Assembly (NCBI GenBank): GCA_051954235.1
Contig: JBQCHY010000056.1
Location: 1 to 64,000 of the forward strand
Source: 62-47 sp051954235
Lineage (GTDB): Bacteria > Pseudomonadota > Alphaproteobacteria > Rhizobiales > Xanthobacteraceae
Direction: 5' to 3'
Length of the DNA stretch: 64,000 bases
Shown here: positions 45,216 through 53,187 of the stretch, one piece after another
Position numbering within the stretch: the stretch's first letter is position 1
Layout: every line of letters begins with the position of its first letter
The notes under the pieces: generated by a model
Databases searched by the model: none
What the model was told of the DNA's origin: nothing
What the model saw: only the letters and a program-made list of their open reading frames with translations
Translations under genes and position numbers: made by a program

Positions 45216-46078
45216 TCAAAACCCTTCCGGCCGAGCAAGCCCTGGGGCCTCAGAATCAGGAATACGATCAGCAGCACGAACGACAGCGTCGTCGCATGCG
45301 CCGGCCCGATCATGGCCGAACCGACGCCTTCGATCAGGGCCAGCAGGATGCCACCGGCCAACGCTCCCGACACGCTGCCAAGGCCGCCGAGCACGCAAAC
45401 CACGAAGGCCTTGCCGAGATAGGCAGTCGACGTCAGCGGCGAGATCGGAAAGATCAGCGCCATCAGCACGCCGGCGCATCCCGCCAGCGCCGCGCCCAAT
45501 CCGAACGCGATCGCATAGATCGAATTGACGTTGACCCCCATCAGCACTGCGGCATCGCGATCAAGCCGGACCGCGACAATGGCCCGCCCCACACGCAGAC
45601 GGCGCAGGATCAGATAGAGCACGAAGGTCAGCGCCAGCGCCGCGACGGTCGCGATCAGCCGATCCACCGGCACCACGACATCAAAGATTGACACCGATCC
45701 CATCGGCGGGGTCAGCGTCAACTTTCGATAGTCGGCCTTGAAGTAATAGATCATCGCGTTGTTCAGGATCAGGTCGAGCCCGAACGTCAGCGTCAGCGTC
45801 ACCAGCACCGGCGCGGTAATCACCCGGTTCAGGATGAGGCGCTGGATCACGTAGCCGAACACGAAGAACAGCGGCGCAGCCACCGCCAGCGAGTACCAAG
45901 GCGAGATATGCAGACCCTGGTACAGGCTCCATGCGAGGTAAGCGCCGAGCACGATGAAGGAGCCGTGGATCAGGTTGATGACGTTAAGAACGCCCCAGAC
46001 CAACGAGAACCCGATGGCGATGCACGCATAGAGGCAGCCCAGCACCAAGGCATTGATCAAAATCTGGGCTGCAAGCAT
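45212..46078 (-). CDS. livH: Branched-chain-type ABC transporter permease LivH
   Basis: 288 residues, eight or so helices. Tyr-Ala-Cys-Ile-Ala-Ile-Gly-Phe-Ser-Leu-Val-Trp-Gly-Val, Asn-Val-Ile-Asn-Leu-Ile-His-Gly-Ser-Phe and Val-Val-Cys-Val-Leu-Gly-Gly-Leu-Gly-Ser-Val are LivH hallmarks. Lies 33 bases after the binding-protein gene and overlaps livM by four. Confidence 0.95.
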   Translation of the reverse strand: MLAAQILINALVLGCLYACIAIGFSLVWGVLNVINLIHGSFIVLGAYLAWSLYQGLHISPWYSLAVAAPLFFVFGYVIQRLILNRVITAPVLVTLTLTFGLDLILNNAMIYYFKADYRKLTLTPPMGSVSIFDVVVPVDRLIATVAALALTFVLYLILRRLRVGRAIVAVRLDRDAAVLMGVNVNSIYAIAFGLGAALAGCAGVLMALIFPISPLTSTAYLGKAFVVCVLGGLGSVSGALAGGILLALIEGVGSAMIGPAHATTLSFVLLIVFLILRPQGLLGRKGFE

Positions 46079-46111
46079 GTCGGGTTCTCGCGCTCGATCC
46101 GTTCGCTGACG

Positions 46112-47329
46112 TCAGTTGACGCCGAGCTTGAATTCGCCCTGTTTGATGATGTCCGGCGACAACACCACGGCCTTGCCGCCCTGCAACTGGAACACCGGCG
46201 GTTCGAGCGAATTGATCTGGCCGGTCGTACCGAACTTGACCGGACCCCAGAAGGTCATCACGTCAGTCGCGGCGAGCGCGTCACGCACCTTCTCCTTGTC
46301 GAGCGAGCCTGCCTTTTCAATCGCCATCTGGAACAGCGCGCCCGACACTGAGGCCGACGCCTGCGCGTAATCCGGATCCGACTTGAACTTCTCGCGGAAC
46401 AGTTTCACGTAATTCGCCGTCGTGCCGAAAATATCCTTGCCGTTGTACTGTGCGGCGGGGTGCCACCACGCGGCGCTGGTGATGTTCTCACCGCCCGGTC
46501 CGGCCGCATCGATGAATTCCTGATAGGCGGGACCCGCGATCATCGACACCACATCGGCCTTGATCTGCTGGTCGGTCATCTGCTTGCGCACCAGCAACAG
46601 GTCGTTGATGTAACCGGTGACGAATATCCACTGCGGCGCCTGGGTCTTGATCTGCGACAGCGTCGCGGAATGGTCCAGCGTACCGATGGCGTACTTCTCG
46701 AAGTAGACCACTTCGAATCCATTGGCCTTCGCCGACTTCTCCATTTCCTGCGCGATCGCCAGCGGGAACAGATCGTTGCGCGCGAGGATCGCGACCTTCT
46801 TCACGTTGGGCGCTTTCGCCTTGACGATCTTGGTCAGCGGCGTGGTCAGCGTGTCGTTGGGCGTGAAGGTGCCGAACAGATACTTATAGCCTTGGTCGTA
46901 AACCTGTGCCGACGATGCGGTCGATGCAATGGTCGGCATCTTGTAGCGCTCGGAGACGCTGCTCGCCGCCTTGGCAGCGCCGGAGCCGAACGGGCTGAAC
47001 ATGAAGTTCACACCGCCCTGGCTGATCATCTGTTCCGTCGTCTGCACGGCGCGCGGCGTGTTGGACTGATAGTCCGAATAGACGATCTCGACTTTGTATT
47101 TCTTGCCGCCGACCGCGATGCCGCCCGCCTTGTTGACCTGCTCGGCCCACAAATCGTAGCCCTGCTGTTGCTTGATGGCTTCCGGCGCCAGTGGCCCCGT
47201 CAGCGGCAATGGGGCGCCGAACTTGATGACGTCCTGCGCGAGCGCGGCGGATGCAGACAGCGCCAAGCCCGCCGCCACAAGAAGCGAACTTGGCAGTCGC
47301 GCATAGCGGAGCAGAAAACCAGCCATCAT
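46112..47329 (-). CDS. livK: Periplasmic binding protein of the Liv-type ABC transporter
   Basis: 405 residues from ATG 47329, preceded by GGAGGA; an open frame reaching 47455 is upstream sequence. Signal peptide at residues 1 to about 32 (cleavage after Ala-Leu-Ala). Mature part opens Val-Ile-Lys-Phe-Gly-Ala-Pro-Leu-Pro-Leu-Thr-Gly-Pro-Leu-Ala, a type I periplasmic-binding fold start, and has the Asp-Gln-Gly-Tyr-Lys-Tyr-Leu-Phe-Gly hinge region. It delivers the substrate to LivH/M. Such proteins bind amino acids, but many alphaproteobacterial ones bind aromatic or short-chain acids, which would suit the CoA enzymes nearby. Confidence 0.92.
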   Translation of the reverse strand: MMAGFLLRYARLPSSLLVAAGLALSASAALAQDVIKFGAPLPLTGPLAPEAIKQQQGYDLWAEQVNKAGGIAVGGKKYKVEIVYSDYQSNTPRAVQTTEQMISQGGVNFMFSPFGSGAAKAASSVSERYKMPTIASTASSAQVYDQGYKYLFGTFTPNDTLTTPLTKIVKAKAPNVKKVAILARNDLFPLAIAQEMEKSAKANGFEVVYFEKYAIGTLDHSATLSQIKTQAPQWIFVTGYINDLLLVRKQMTDQQIKADVVSMIAGPAYQEFIDAAGPGGENITSAAWWHPAAQYNGKDIFGTTANYVKLFREKFKSDPDYAQASASVSGALFQMAIEKAGSLDKEKVRDALAATDVMTFWGPVKFGTTGQINSLEPPVFQLQGGKAVVLSPDIIKQGEFKLGVN

Positions 47330-47497
47330 CGGGATCCTCCATGGGTCGAACGCATTGCTTTGCGCGAAGCATGGCAAATCCAAATTTCGAATAAAAGCAT
47401 TGAAATTCGAAGCGATCGATCTGAAAATTAGAACGTTGTGCAACGCAGCGATCACTTTTTGATCTTACCTGAAAATACCGTCAAAGGACTGAAACGC
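47330..47497. promoter_or_regulatory. Divergent control region between livK and a LysR-type regulator gene
   Basis: 168 bases, markedly AT-rich against its GC-rich flanks. Two similar motifs, ATTTCGAAT and AAATTCGAA, lie about 20 bases apart near 47381-47410 and are candidate LysR-type contact sites. AAAGGA at 47483-47488 is the ribosome site of the regulator. Confidence 0.5.
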
Positions 47498-48400
47498 ATG
47501 ATTGAATCGACGTCGATCCGATATTTCCGGGAGGTCACCGAACGCGGCTCGATCAAGCAGGCGGCTGAATCGCTTCGCATTGCGCCAAGCGCCATCAGTC
47601 GGCAGATTCAGGGACTCGAGGGCGAACTGTCGGCCAAGCTGTTCGAGCGCGGCGCCCGCGGCATGAGCCTGACGGATGCCGGAAACCTGCTCTATCGCTA
47701 CGCGATCGAAAACCAGACCCGGCTGGAGCGCATCCGCGCACAGGTCGAAGAATTCGATTCGCTTCAGCGCGGCCACGTCAAGATCGCGACGGTCGAGGGT
47801 TTGCTCGCCAGCTTTCTATCGGAGTTCATCGCCAACCTGGATCGCGACCACCCCGGCATTTCGACCTCTCTCACGACAGTCGGATCGCGCGCCGTCGCCG
47901 ACATGATCAGCCGGCACGAGGTCGATCTCGGCTTCGTCTTCGGCCGCGCTCCGCGCCGCGACCTGATCGAACTGGCGCATATGCGGCAATCGCTGTGCGT
48001 GATGGTGGCGCCGGATCACAGCCTAGCGAGCAAACGATCCTGCACGATCAAGGATTGCGCCGGATTGCGCGTGGTGCTGCCGGACCCGTCGTTCGGTATT
48101 CGACAGGAGATCGATCGCGCCTGCGCGCAGGCGAACGTCCAGCTCGAACTCTGCAACGAAACCAACTCGCTGGCCTTCGCCCGCGCTGCCGTCGCTCAAA
48201 CCGGGCTCGCGACATTCCTGCCGCGCGAAGCCGCGATGCCTGAATTGATGGCCGGCACATTAATCGCCGTTCCACTCCGCGATAAGCGACTCGAGGCAAC
48301 GCAGGTCACACTCGTTCAACTGGCCTCGCGCAGCGTCTCGCCATCCGCGGCGTACATCGCTCAACGGCTCGTCGTCTGCATGAAGGACCGCAGCAATTGA
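47498..48400 (+). CDS. LysR-family transcriptional regulator
   Basis: 300 residues from ATG 47498, placed nine bases after AAAGGA; the frame is open further upstream to 47438. N-terminal winged helix-turn-helix (Gly-Ser-Ile-Lys-Gln-Ala-Ala-Glu-Ser-Leu then Pro-Ser-Ala-Ile-Ser-Arg-Gln-Ile about residues 17-40), coiled linker, and a type 2 periplasmic-binding-like effector domain. Divergent placement from livK suggests it controls the importer in response to the imported compound and represses itself. Confidence 0.9.
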   Translation: MIESTSIRYFREVTERGSIKQAAESLRIAPSAISRQIQGLEGELSAKLFERGARGMSLTDAGNLLYRYAIENQTRLERIRAQVEEFDSLQRGHVKIATVEGLLASFLSEFIANLDRDHPGISTSLTTVGSRAVADMISRHEVDLGFVFGRAPRRDLIELAHMRQSLCVMVAPDHSLASKRSCTIKDCAGLRVVLPDPSFGIRQEIDRACAQANVQLELCNETNSLAFARAAVAQTGLATFLPREAAMPELMAGTLIAVPLRDKRLEATQVTLVQLASRSVSPSAAYIAQRLVVCMKDRSN

Positions 48401-48413
48401 CGCTGCCGCTCGA

Positions 48414-49208
48414 TCATTCGCCCTTCCACACCGGCTTGCGTTTGGTGAGGAATGCCTCCATGCCCTCGCGGAAGTCAGCACTCATATAGGCTTTGAGGAT
48501 CAAGTCCTCACCTTCATCACGCGAAAGGTTCGGGCGCAACCGGCGCACCGCTTCCTTGGTGACTTCCAGCGTCAGTGGCGCGTGGCCCGCCAGCAGTTGC
48601 GCTAACTCGCCAGCACGACGCTGCAACGCATCGACATCCGGCACCACTTCATTGAGCAGGCCGAGCGCCAGCGCTTCCGGCGCTTCGATCAGCCGCGCCG
48701 TGAAGATGATATCCTTGGTGCGCGCGGAACCGAGTAGTGCGACCAGACGGCTGATATTTGACATCGACAGGCAATTGCCGAGCGTTCGCGCGATGGGGAA
48801 ACCGATCCGCGCCGATGCGGTGCCGATCCGCATATCGCAGCAGGCGGCAAGACCCGCGCCGCCCCCGGTGCAGGCGCCGGCGATGGCCGCGATGGTCGGC
48901 ACCCGGCAGGATTCCAGTGCGCCGAACACCCGGTCGATCCGTGCTTCGTAGTCCAGGGAATCTTGCGGCGATTTGAAGGCGCGAAATTGCGAGATATCGG
49001 TGCCGGAGGCGAACGCCTTATCCCCGGCCCCGGTCAGGATCAGCACCTTGATCGAGGGGTCGGTGTTGGCCGTCTGGCAGATTTCGGCCAGCCGCTCGTA
49101 CATCGCGAACGTCATGGCGTTGCGCGCCTGCGGCCGGTTGAAGGTGATACGGCCTATGCCGTCGGTCACGGTGTAGAGCAGATCGTCGTTGGAGTCGGTT
49201 GCAGTCAT
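48414..49208 (-). CDS. Enoyl-CoA hydratase/isomerase family protein
   Basis: 264 residues from ATG 49208, the standard family start; the frame is open to 49307. Asn-Arg-Pro-Gln-Ala-Arg-Asn-Ala-Met near residue 22, Ala-Phe-Ala-Ser-Gly-Thr-Asp-Ile-Ser-Gln-Phe (oxyanion hole) and Gly-Ala-Cys-Thr-Gly-Gly-Gly (second oxyanion residue). The usual catalytic Glu positions read Ala-Arg-Thr-Leu-Gly-Asn-Cys, so which crotonase reaction it performs is open. Convergent with the LysR gene (13 bases apart). Confidence 0.9.
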   Translation of the reverse strand: MTATDSNDDLLYTVTDGIGRITFNRPQARNAMTFAMYERLAEICQTANTDPSIKVLILTGAGDKAFASGTDISQFRAFKSPQDSLDYEARIDRVFGALESCRVPTIAAIAGACTGGGAGLAACCDMRIGTASARIGFPIARTLGNCLSMSNISRLVALLGSARTKDIIFTARLIEAPEALALGLLNEVVPDVDALQRRAGELAQLLAGHAPLTLEVTKEAVRRLRPNLSRDEGEDLILKAYMSADFREGMEAFLTKRKPVWKGE

Positions 49209-49330
49209 AAGGTTTTGCTTGGAATGCCGCGGTGAAATGTCCTCCGCTGGTAGCACACATCGCCACCGCTGTCCCCTCGACAACGCATCCGCCAATTCGT
49301 AAATCACGGGGTTGGAAGGGGAATCACATC

Positions 49331-49762
49331 ATGACCGATCTCACGCTCGAAGCCGCCCGCAAGATTGTCGACGTCGCGCTCGCCAAGGGCCTTGAGAAAA
49401 AGCTCAACCCGCTGGCCGTCGCGGTGCTGGACGCGCGGGGTAGCCTGAAGGCTTTCGCGGCGCAGGACGGCACCAGCCTGAAGCGCGGCGAAGTCGCGCA
49501 TGGCAAGGCCTACGGCGCGCTGTCGCTGGGCATGGGCTCGCGCGCGCTGTTCAAGCGGGCGCAGGAACAGGCCTACTTCATCGGCGCGGTAAACACGATG
49601 CTTCAAGGCGCGTTGGTGCCGGTTCCCGGCGGCGTGCTGATCCTTGATGCCAACGGCAGCCTGCTCGGCGCTGTGGGCATCAGCGGCGACACCTCCGATA
49701 ACGACGAGGCCTGCGCCATTGCTGGCATCGAGGCGACGGGTTTCACGGCTAACGCGGGATAA
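49331..49762 (+). CDS. GlcG/HbpS family protein
   Basis: 143 residues from ATG 49331 with GGAAGGGG just upstream. Single alpha/beta domain: Leu-Thr-Leu-Glu-Ala-Ala-Arg-Lys-Ile-Val, Pro-Leu-Ala-Val-Ala-Val-Leu-Asp, Lys-Ala-Tyr-Gly-Ala-Leu, Pro-Val-Pro-Gly-Gly-Val-Leu-Ile and Gly-Ala-Val-Gly-Ile-Ser-Gly-Asp-Thr-Ser-Asp-Asn-Asp-Glu, all typical. No signal peptide, unlike secreted HbpS heme binders. Relatives are found next to catabolic genes; biochemical role poorly known. Confidence 0.88.
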   Translation: MTDLTLEAARKIVDVALAKGLEKKLNPLAVAVLDARGSLKAFAAQDGTSLKRGEVAHGKAYGALSLGMGSRALFKRAQEQAYFIGAVNTMLQGALVPVPGGVLILDANGSLLGAVGISGDTSDNDEACAIAGIEATGFTANAG

Positions 49763-49792
49763 CGGAACTACGCGTTGAGCAGATTTCATGAT

Positions 49793-49820
49793 CTGAGTTC
49801 ATCGTTATCAACGAACTCAG
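49793..49820. repeat. Inverted repeat downstream of the GlcG-family gene
   Basis: CTGAGTTC (49793-49800) and GAACTCAG (49813-49820) pair perfectly around a 12-base spacer, about 30 bases past the stop codon. Could be a weak terminator or an operator. Confidence 0.4.
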
Positions 49821-49885
49821 GTGTAAAGCTCATCGTCCCATTGAGATAAACGAATATCGTTCAACGCGTGGCGTCATAGTTATCC

Positions 49886-49912
49886 CCACGCCGGCGGCTG
49901 GCCGGCGTGGGA
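49886..49912. terminator. Strong GC hairpin between convergent genes
   Basis: CCCACGCCGGC (49886-49896) and GCCGGCGTGGG (49902-49912) pair over 11 bases with a five-base loop. It lies 20 bases past the stop of the minus-strand secreted-protein gene. No T-run on either side, so it is a terminator-like or mRNA-protecting hairpin. Confidence 0.6.
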
Positions 49913-49931
49913 AGCTGGGCACTCAGATGCG

Positions 49932-51260
49932 TTAGCTGCGATAGGCGCTGGCCAGCAGCGACTCGTTCAGCCAACTCGAGGCATGAGGCGCGGTCGTAGC
50001 GATCTGACCGGAATCGGCACGCCCTTGATATCCGCCCGCAAGAGACTGACTCAGGAGGGCGAAGCTCTGGCTATGGTTATGGCCTCCGTATGGCGAAGAC
50101 CAGCCACCCGAGGCCGGAGGATCCGTCACAGTGATGGTCTGCGTTCCCGAAGTCGCAGTAGCACCGCTCACGGGATCCCGTCCGGTCGCGCTTACCGAGA
50201 GCGTCGCGGTCGGGCTGCCCGAGCCGCGATAGGCTGAGTTCAGCACCAGCCCACCCTCGACTTGCGCGGCGGTAAAGGTGATGTTCTTGCCCGAGAACGT
50301 CTGGCCATCGAGATTAGACGTGATTGACTCGTAACTCGGCAACCCGCGAATATTGACGCTGACGATATCATTTTTGTCGGTCGTCGAAACACCGAGCCCG
50401 AGGTCGACATGGCCACCAGGCTGAACCGAGAGCGTGTTGTCCGCCACGTAGACAGACGGTTTCGTCGCGACCGAGGTCGCCGGCGGCGTCGTGACCTCAG
50501 GCGGTGTGACTGGCGTGGTCGTGACTGGAGGAGTGGTTACCACCGGCGCAGTTGGATCCTCCGTCACGGACGTCAGGCCGGGCGGCGGATCGGCCTGCAA
50601 GCTCGCGGGACTCATCGAACTGAAATAAAGGGTTTTGTAGTCGGTCGTCAATTTCACCCAATCGCTCATTCCGGGCGACGGATTGTTGGCGAATCCATCG
50701 ACGTAGGGAGCGGTGGAGCTGCGCCACCAATCGGCGCCGATATTGGCCACGAGGTTAGCGTTCGGATCGTTGGTCTTCATCTGCGCTTCGACGAAAACAC
50801 CATCGATGGTCCCGGCCCCGTACGTCCCGCGCGCGCCCGGCCAGAAATGGTCGTTATATCCGCTTCTCGGCGCATCCATCGTCATGCTGCCGTCCGCCAG
50901 CGTCGCCTCGTTCCACGCGACGTTGGCGACACCGGAAAAATCGGCGGTGTAATGCGCGCCGTCGATCGGGTTTGTCGACTGATCCTGCACCAAAACCCAA
51001 CCACCATTCGTGAGATGCACGTAGGTTTTGAAGTTGGCTACCTGAACATTGGCACTTGTATTGGTCGTAGCTGCCGCGCCGGCCTCTGGATAAACCTGTC
51101 CCCAACCGGTGACAGACGTGAAATCGGACGGAGGCTTGTCTCCCACGATGGTATTGGTTCCGCTGTACCAATCGTAGCCTTGCGGAACGCCTAACGGGAA
51201 ACCCTCGCTATTACCAATGGTGTTTTGATAGATTGCATCAGTCAACGGGCTTGTTGCCAT
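49932..51260 (-). CDS. Exported protein with N-terminal paralogous domain, Pro/Thr linker and adhesin-type repeat
   Basis: 442 residues from ATG 51260, which follows AAAGGAG. No N-terminal signal. Residues 1 to about 230 form a domain shared with the protein at 54.3 kb (Thr-Gly-Trp-Gly-Gln-Val-Tyr-Pro-Glu, Leu-Val-Gln-Asp-Gln-Ser, Gly-Ala-Asp-Trp-Trp-Arg, Gly-Phe-Ala-Asn-Asn-Pro). A Pro/Thr/Val linker follows, then a beta-rich unit (Val-Asn-Ile-Arg-Gly-Leu-Pro-Ser-Tyr-Glu-x-Ile-Thr-x-Asn-Leu) like those repeated in large rhizobial secreted proteins. The C-terminus (Phe-Ala-Leu-Leu-x-Gln and a Ser-Trp-Leu-Asn-Glu-Ser tail) suits type I secretion. Likely a cell-surface or biofilm protein; ligand unknown. 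Confidence 0.75.
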   Translation of the reverse strand: MATSPLTDAIYQNTIGNSEGFPLGVPQGYDWYSGTNTIVGDKPPSDFTSVTGWGQVYPEAGAAATTNTSANVQVANFKTYVHLTNGGWVLVQDQSTNPIDGAHYTADFSGVANVAWNEATLADGSMTMDAPRSGYNDHFWPGARGTYGAGTIDGVFVEAQMKTNDPNANLVANIGADWWRSSTAPYVDGFANNPSPGMSDWVKLTTDYKTLYFSSMSPASLQADPPPGLTSVTEDPTAPVVTTPPVTTTPVTPPEVTTPPATSVATKPSVYVADNTLSVQPGGHVDLGLGVSTTDKNDIVSVNIRGLPSYESITSNLDGQTFSGKNITFTAAQVEGGLVLNSAYRGSGSPTATLSVSATGRDPVSGATATSGTQTITVTDPPASGGWSSPYGGHNHSQSFALLSQSLAGGYQGRADSGQIATTAPHASSWLNESLLASAYRS

Positions 51261-51566
51261 CCATACTGCTCCTTTGCAGGTCAAAGTTGAAGATGCGAAA
51301 TTCCACATGCAAGTCGAAGATGTGAGATCCCGCCTCCACGCGAATGCGTACATCGCGTTGCTTACTCACAACCCCCGTTGTGAGCAGGCTTCAAGCAGTG
51401 GGTTTGGAATGAGAATCACCGCCCCCCAACTGCCATCATGGCTTGGTATTTAGGGAGTGTGGCGAAAAAATCTTCAAAGTGGGATTTATCTACGTGTAAG
51501 TAACAGCCGGGCGCGAAGTAATAGCGCCTTCTTACATTGCGGTGCTTCTCGACGATCTAAAACTCG
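51261..51566. promoter_or_regulatory. Upstream region of the exported-protein gene with a perfect inverted repeat
   Basis: About 300 bases between the acyltransferase and exported-protein genes, both on the minus strand. CTCACAAC (51365-51372) and GTTGTGAG (51377-51384) are perfect complements around CCCC, about 105 bases upstream of the start codon at 51260. It is a candidate operator or hairpin. The rest is AT-rich and presumably holds the promoter. Confidence 0.5.
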
Positions 51567-52820
51567 CTAGGATCGCGTGTTTGTTTGACTTCCACCGCCC
51601 GCGGACAATTTCCAGTTGTCTGTTAACAACTCAGAAGAGTGCTGCACCGCGACATGCTTCGTCCACATGTGTTTGATCCACATGCGGACAGCGTCGGTAT
51701 GCCGCTCGAAGAGAAAGTAGAATGCAACCGCAAGTAACAAGCACGGCACGGTGAATGTCAGGTCGAGCCCGATCGATCCAATGGTGAAATCATGCGGATT
51801 GTCGCTCATGACATTGAGAAACACGAGCATCGGATAATGTATCGCGTAGAGCGAGAAACTCCACTTCGCCGTCTCTTTTCCGAAACGCAAAAATGACGGT
51901 AGTTCGACGTTCCTAAATTCCATCCCGACGATTGCGGCTGCGGTGACCAAGCCGATGATGAGATCCTTCGCGGCCCATGGCGCGAGTAATCCCGCATGGG
52001 CAACGATGGCGGTGCCCACCACGCCGGCGACAAAGAGCACCGACCACAGCAGAATCGGCACTGAAATGGCGTAAATAACAGTCCCGAGCGACCATATCAG
52101 AAAATAGAAAAAGAACTTCAGTCCCGTATGATATCCAAGCTTATCGGAGTGCTCCGCGAAGGCGAACAGGAAGAAAATCACCACGATCAGAAGACCCCAC
52201 AAGGACGATCTGCGAACCGACAGGAATGCGAAGATCAGCAGGTAGTACCAGAACTCGTTGGACAAGCTCCACAAAGCCATATTGCCCGCAAACATCGAGC
52301 AACTGATTGTCTGCAGGAATAGCATATTGCACGAGGCGGTCGCGGGGCCGTAGCTGGCTGTAAAGATCATGAAGCCTTGCTCGAGGTGCCGGTGAGCGTT
52401 CACGAACACCTGCCATCCACTCGCATACCGGGCAGAGACGAAGAAAAGCAAGGACAGCACCAGCGCGGGTATCAGCACCACATACAACCGTGCTGCGCGC
52501 GCAGACAAATAGTCGACGCCGTTGAGTCTTCCCATACTGGCGCGAACCAGCGCTGGCCCGCCCACCAGATAGCCGCTGAGGACAAAGAACACGATGACGG
52601 CGGACGGCCCTTGCGCGCTGAGGCTCCACAAAACAGAGTACGCATACACGATCGCCGAACCGTAGCTTTCGGCGGGAAGTTGCTCCTGGAAAAGCAATTG
52701 ATACGAATGGAAGAGCACGACCTCAATGGCAGCCAGCCCGCGCACCAGATCCAGCCAATCGGAAAGGGCAGAAGACACTCCCGTCTTTGACCGGAGATGG
52801 ATCATGTCTCTTCTCGCCAT
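51567..52820 (-). CDS. Acyltransferase-3 family membrane O-acyltransferase
   Basis: 417 residues from ATG 52820; ATG 52805 is also possible. Ten or so helices. Leu-Asp-Leu-Val-Arg-Gly-Leu-Ala-Ala-Ile-Glu-Val-Val-Leu-Phe-His near residue 24 and Val-Phe-Phe-Val-Leu-Ser-Gly-Tyr-Leu-Val-Gly near 75 are the family's signatures. There is no SGNH domain, unlike the acyltransferase at 3.4 kb. It should acylate a surface polysaccharide or glycolipid. A Crp/Fnr-type palindrome lies 84 bases upstream of its start. Confidence 0.9.
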   Translation of the reverse strand: MARRDMIHLRSKTGVSSALSDWLDLVRGLAAIEVVLFHSYQLLFQEQLPAESYGSAIVYAYSVLWSLSAQGPSAVIVFFVLSGYLVGGPALVRASMGRLNGVDYLSARAARLYVVLIPALVLSLLFFVSARYASGWQVFVNAHRHLEQGFMIFTASYGPATASCNMLFLQTISCSMFAGNMALWSLSNEFWYYLLIFAFLSVRRSSLWGLLIVVIFFLFAFAEHSDKLGYHTGLKFFFYFLIWSLGTVIYAISVPILLWSVLFVAGVVGTAIVAHAGLLAPWAAKDLIIGLVTAAAIVGMEFRNVELPSFLRFGKETAKWSFSLYAIHYPMLVFLNVMSDNPHDFTIGSIGLDLTFTVPCLLLAVAFYFLFERHTDAVRMWIKHMWTKHVAVQHSSELLTDNWKLSAGGGSQTNTRS

Positions 52821-52835
52821 CGAACTCGACAGGCC

Positions 52836-52872
52836 TGCGCGTCAAACGCGCAAATCGCCATTCCAGAATGGC
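52836..52872. promoter_or_regulatory. Two adjacent small palindromes upstream of the acyltransferase
   Basis: TGCGCGT-CAA-ACGCGCA (52836-52852) and GCCATTC-CA-GAATGGC (52857-52872, arms 52857-52863 and 52866-52872) are perfect. They lie 16-52 bases upstream of the minus-strand start, in the leader or core promoter of the gene. Confidence 0.5.
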
Positions 52873-52903
52873 CCTAAATAGATACGTGCCAGATACTTGG
52901 AAG

Positions 52904-52917
52904 TTGACGACCATCAA
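52904..52917. promoter_or_regulatory. Candidate Crp/Fnr-family binding site 1
   Basis: TTGACGACCATCAA matches the FNR/FixK pattern TTGAY-N4-RTCAA. It lies 84 bases upstream of the minus-strand acyltransferase start and 271 bases upstream of the plus-strand gene at 53188. Its extended form AAGTTGACGAYCATCAA recurs at 56863-56879. Confidence 0.6.
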
Positions 52918-53187
52918 AACGGCGGTCGGTTTTTATCTTCTAGATATTGCAATGAAAGCGAGTGTCCTGGCCGTTCTGCGTGCTCGCCAACTCCAGACAA
53001 CAACGTTCGCGCGTCGAGATGCCAGCGATAACGATGCAAATGGTCACGGTTCGTCATCCGGCGAGAGCGTGGAAGTCTTTCGGTTACAGCGAGGCACCCC
53101 GAAGTCAAAGGACTGAACAGCAATAGTTTCCATTCTGCAAATCACGCGAGCGATTTCCATCAAAGCAAATTTCGAGGCTAGTCGCAG

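Noticed and set aside
46460..47431. Plus-strand open frame of about 323 codons
   Set aside because: Opposite strand of the binding-protein gene; no domain and extreme Arg/Asp/His content.
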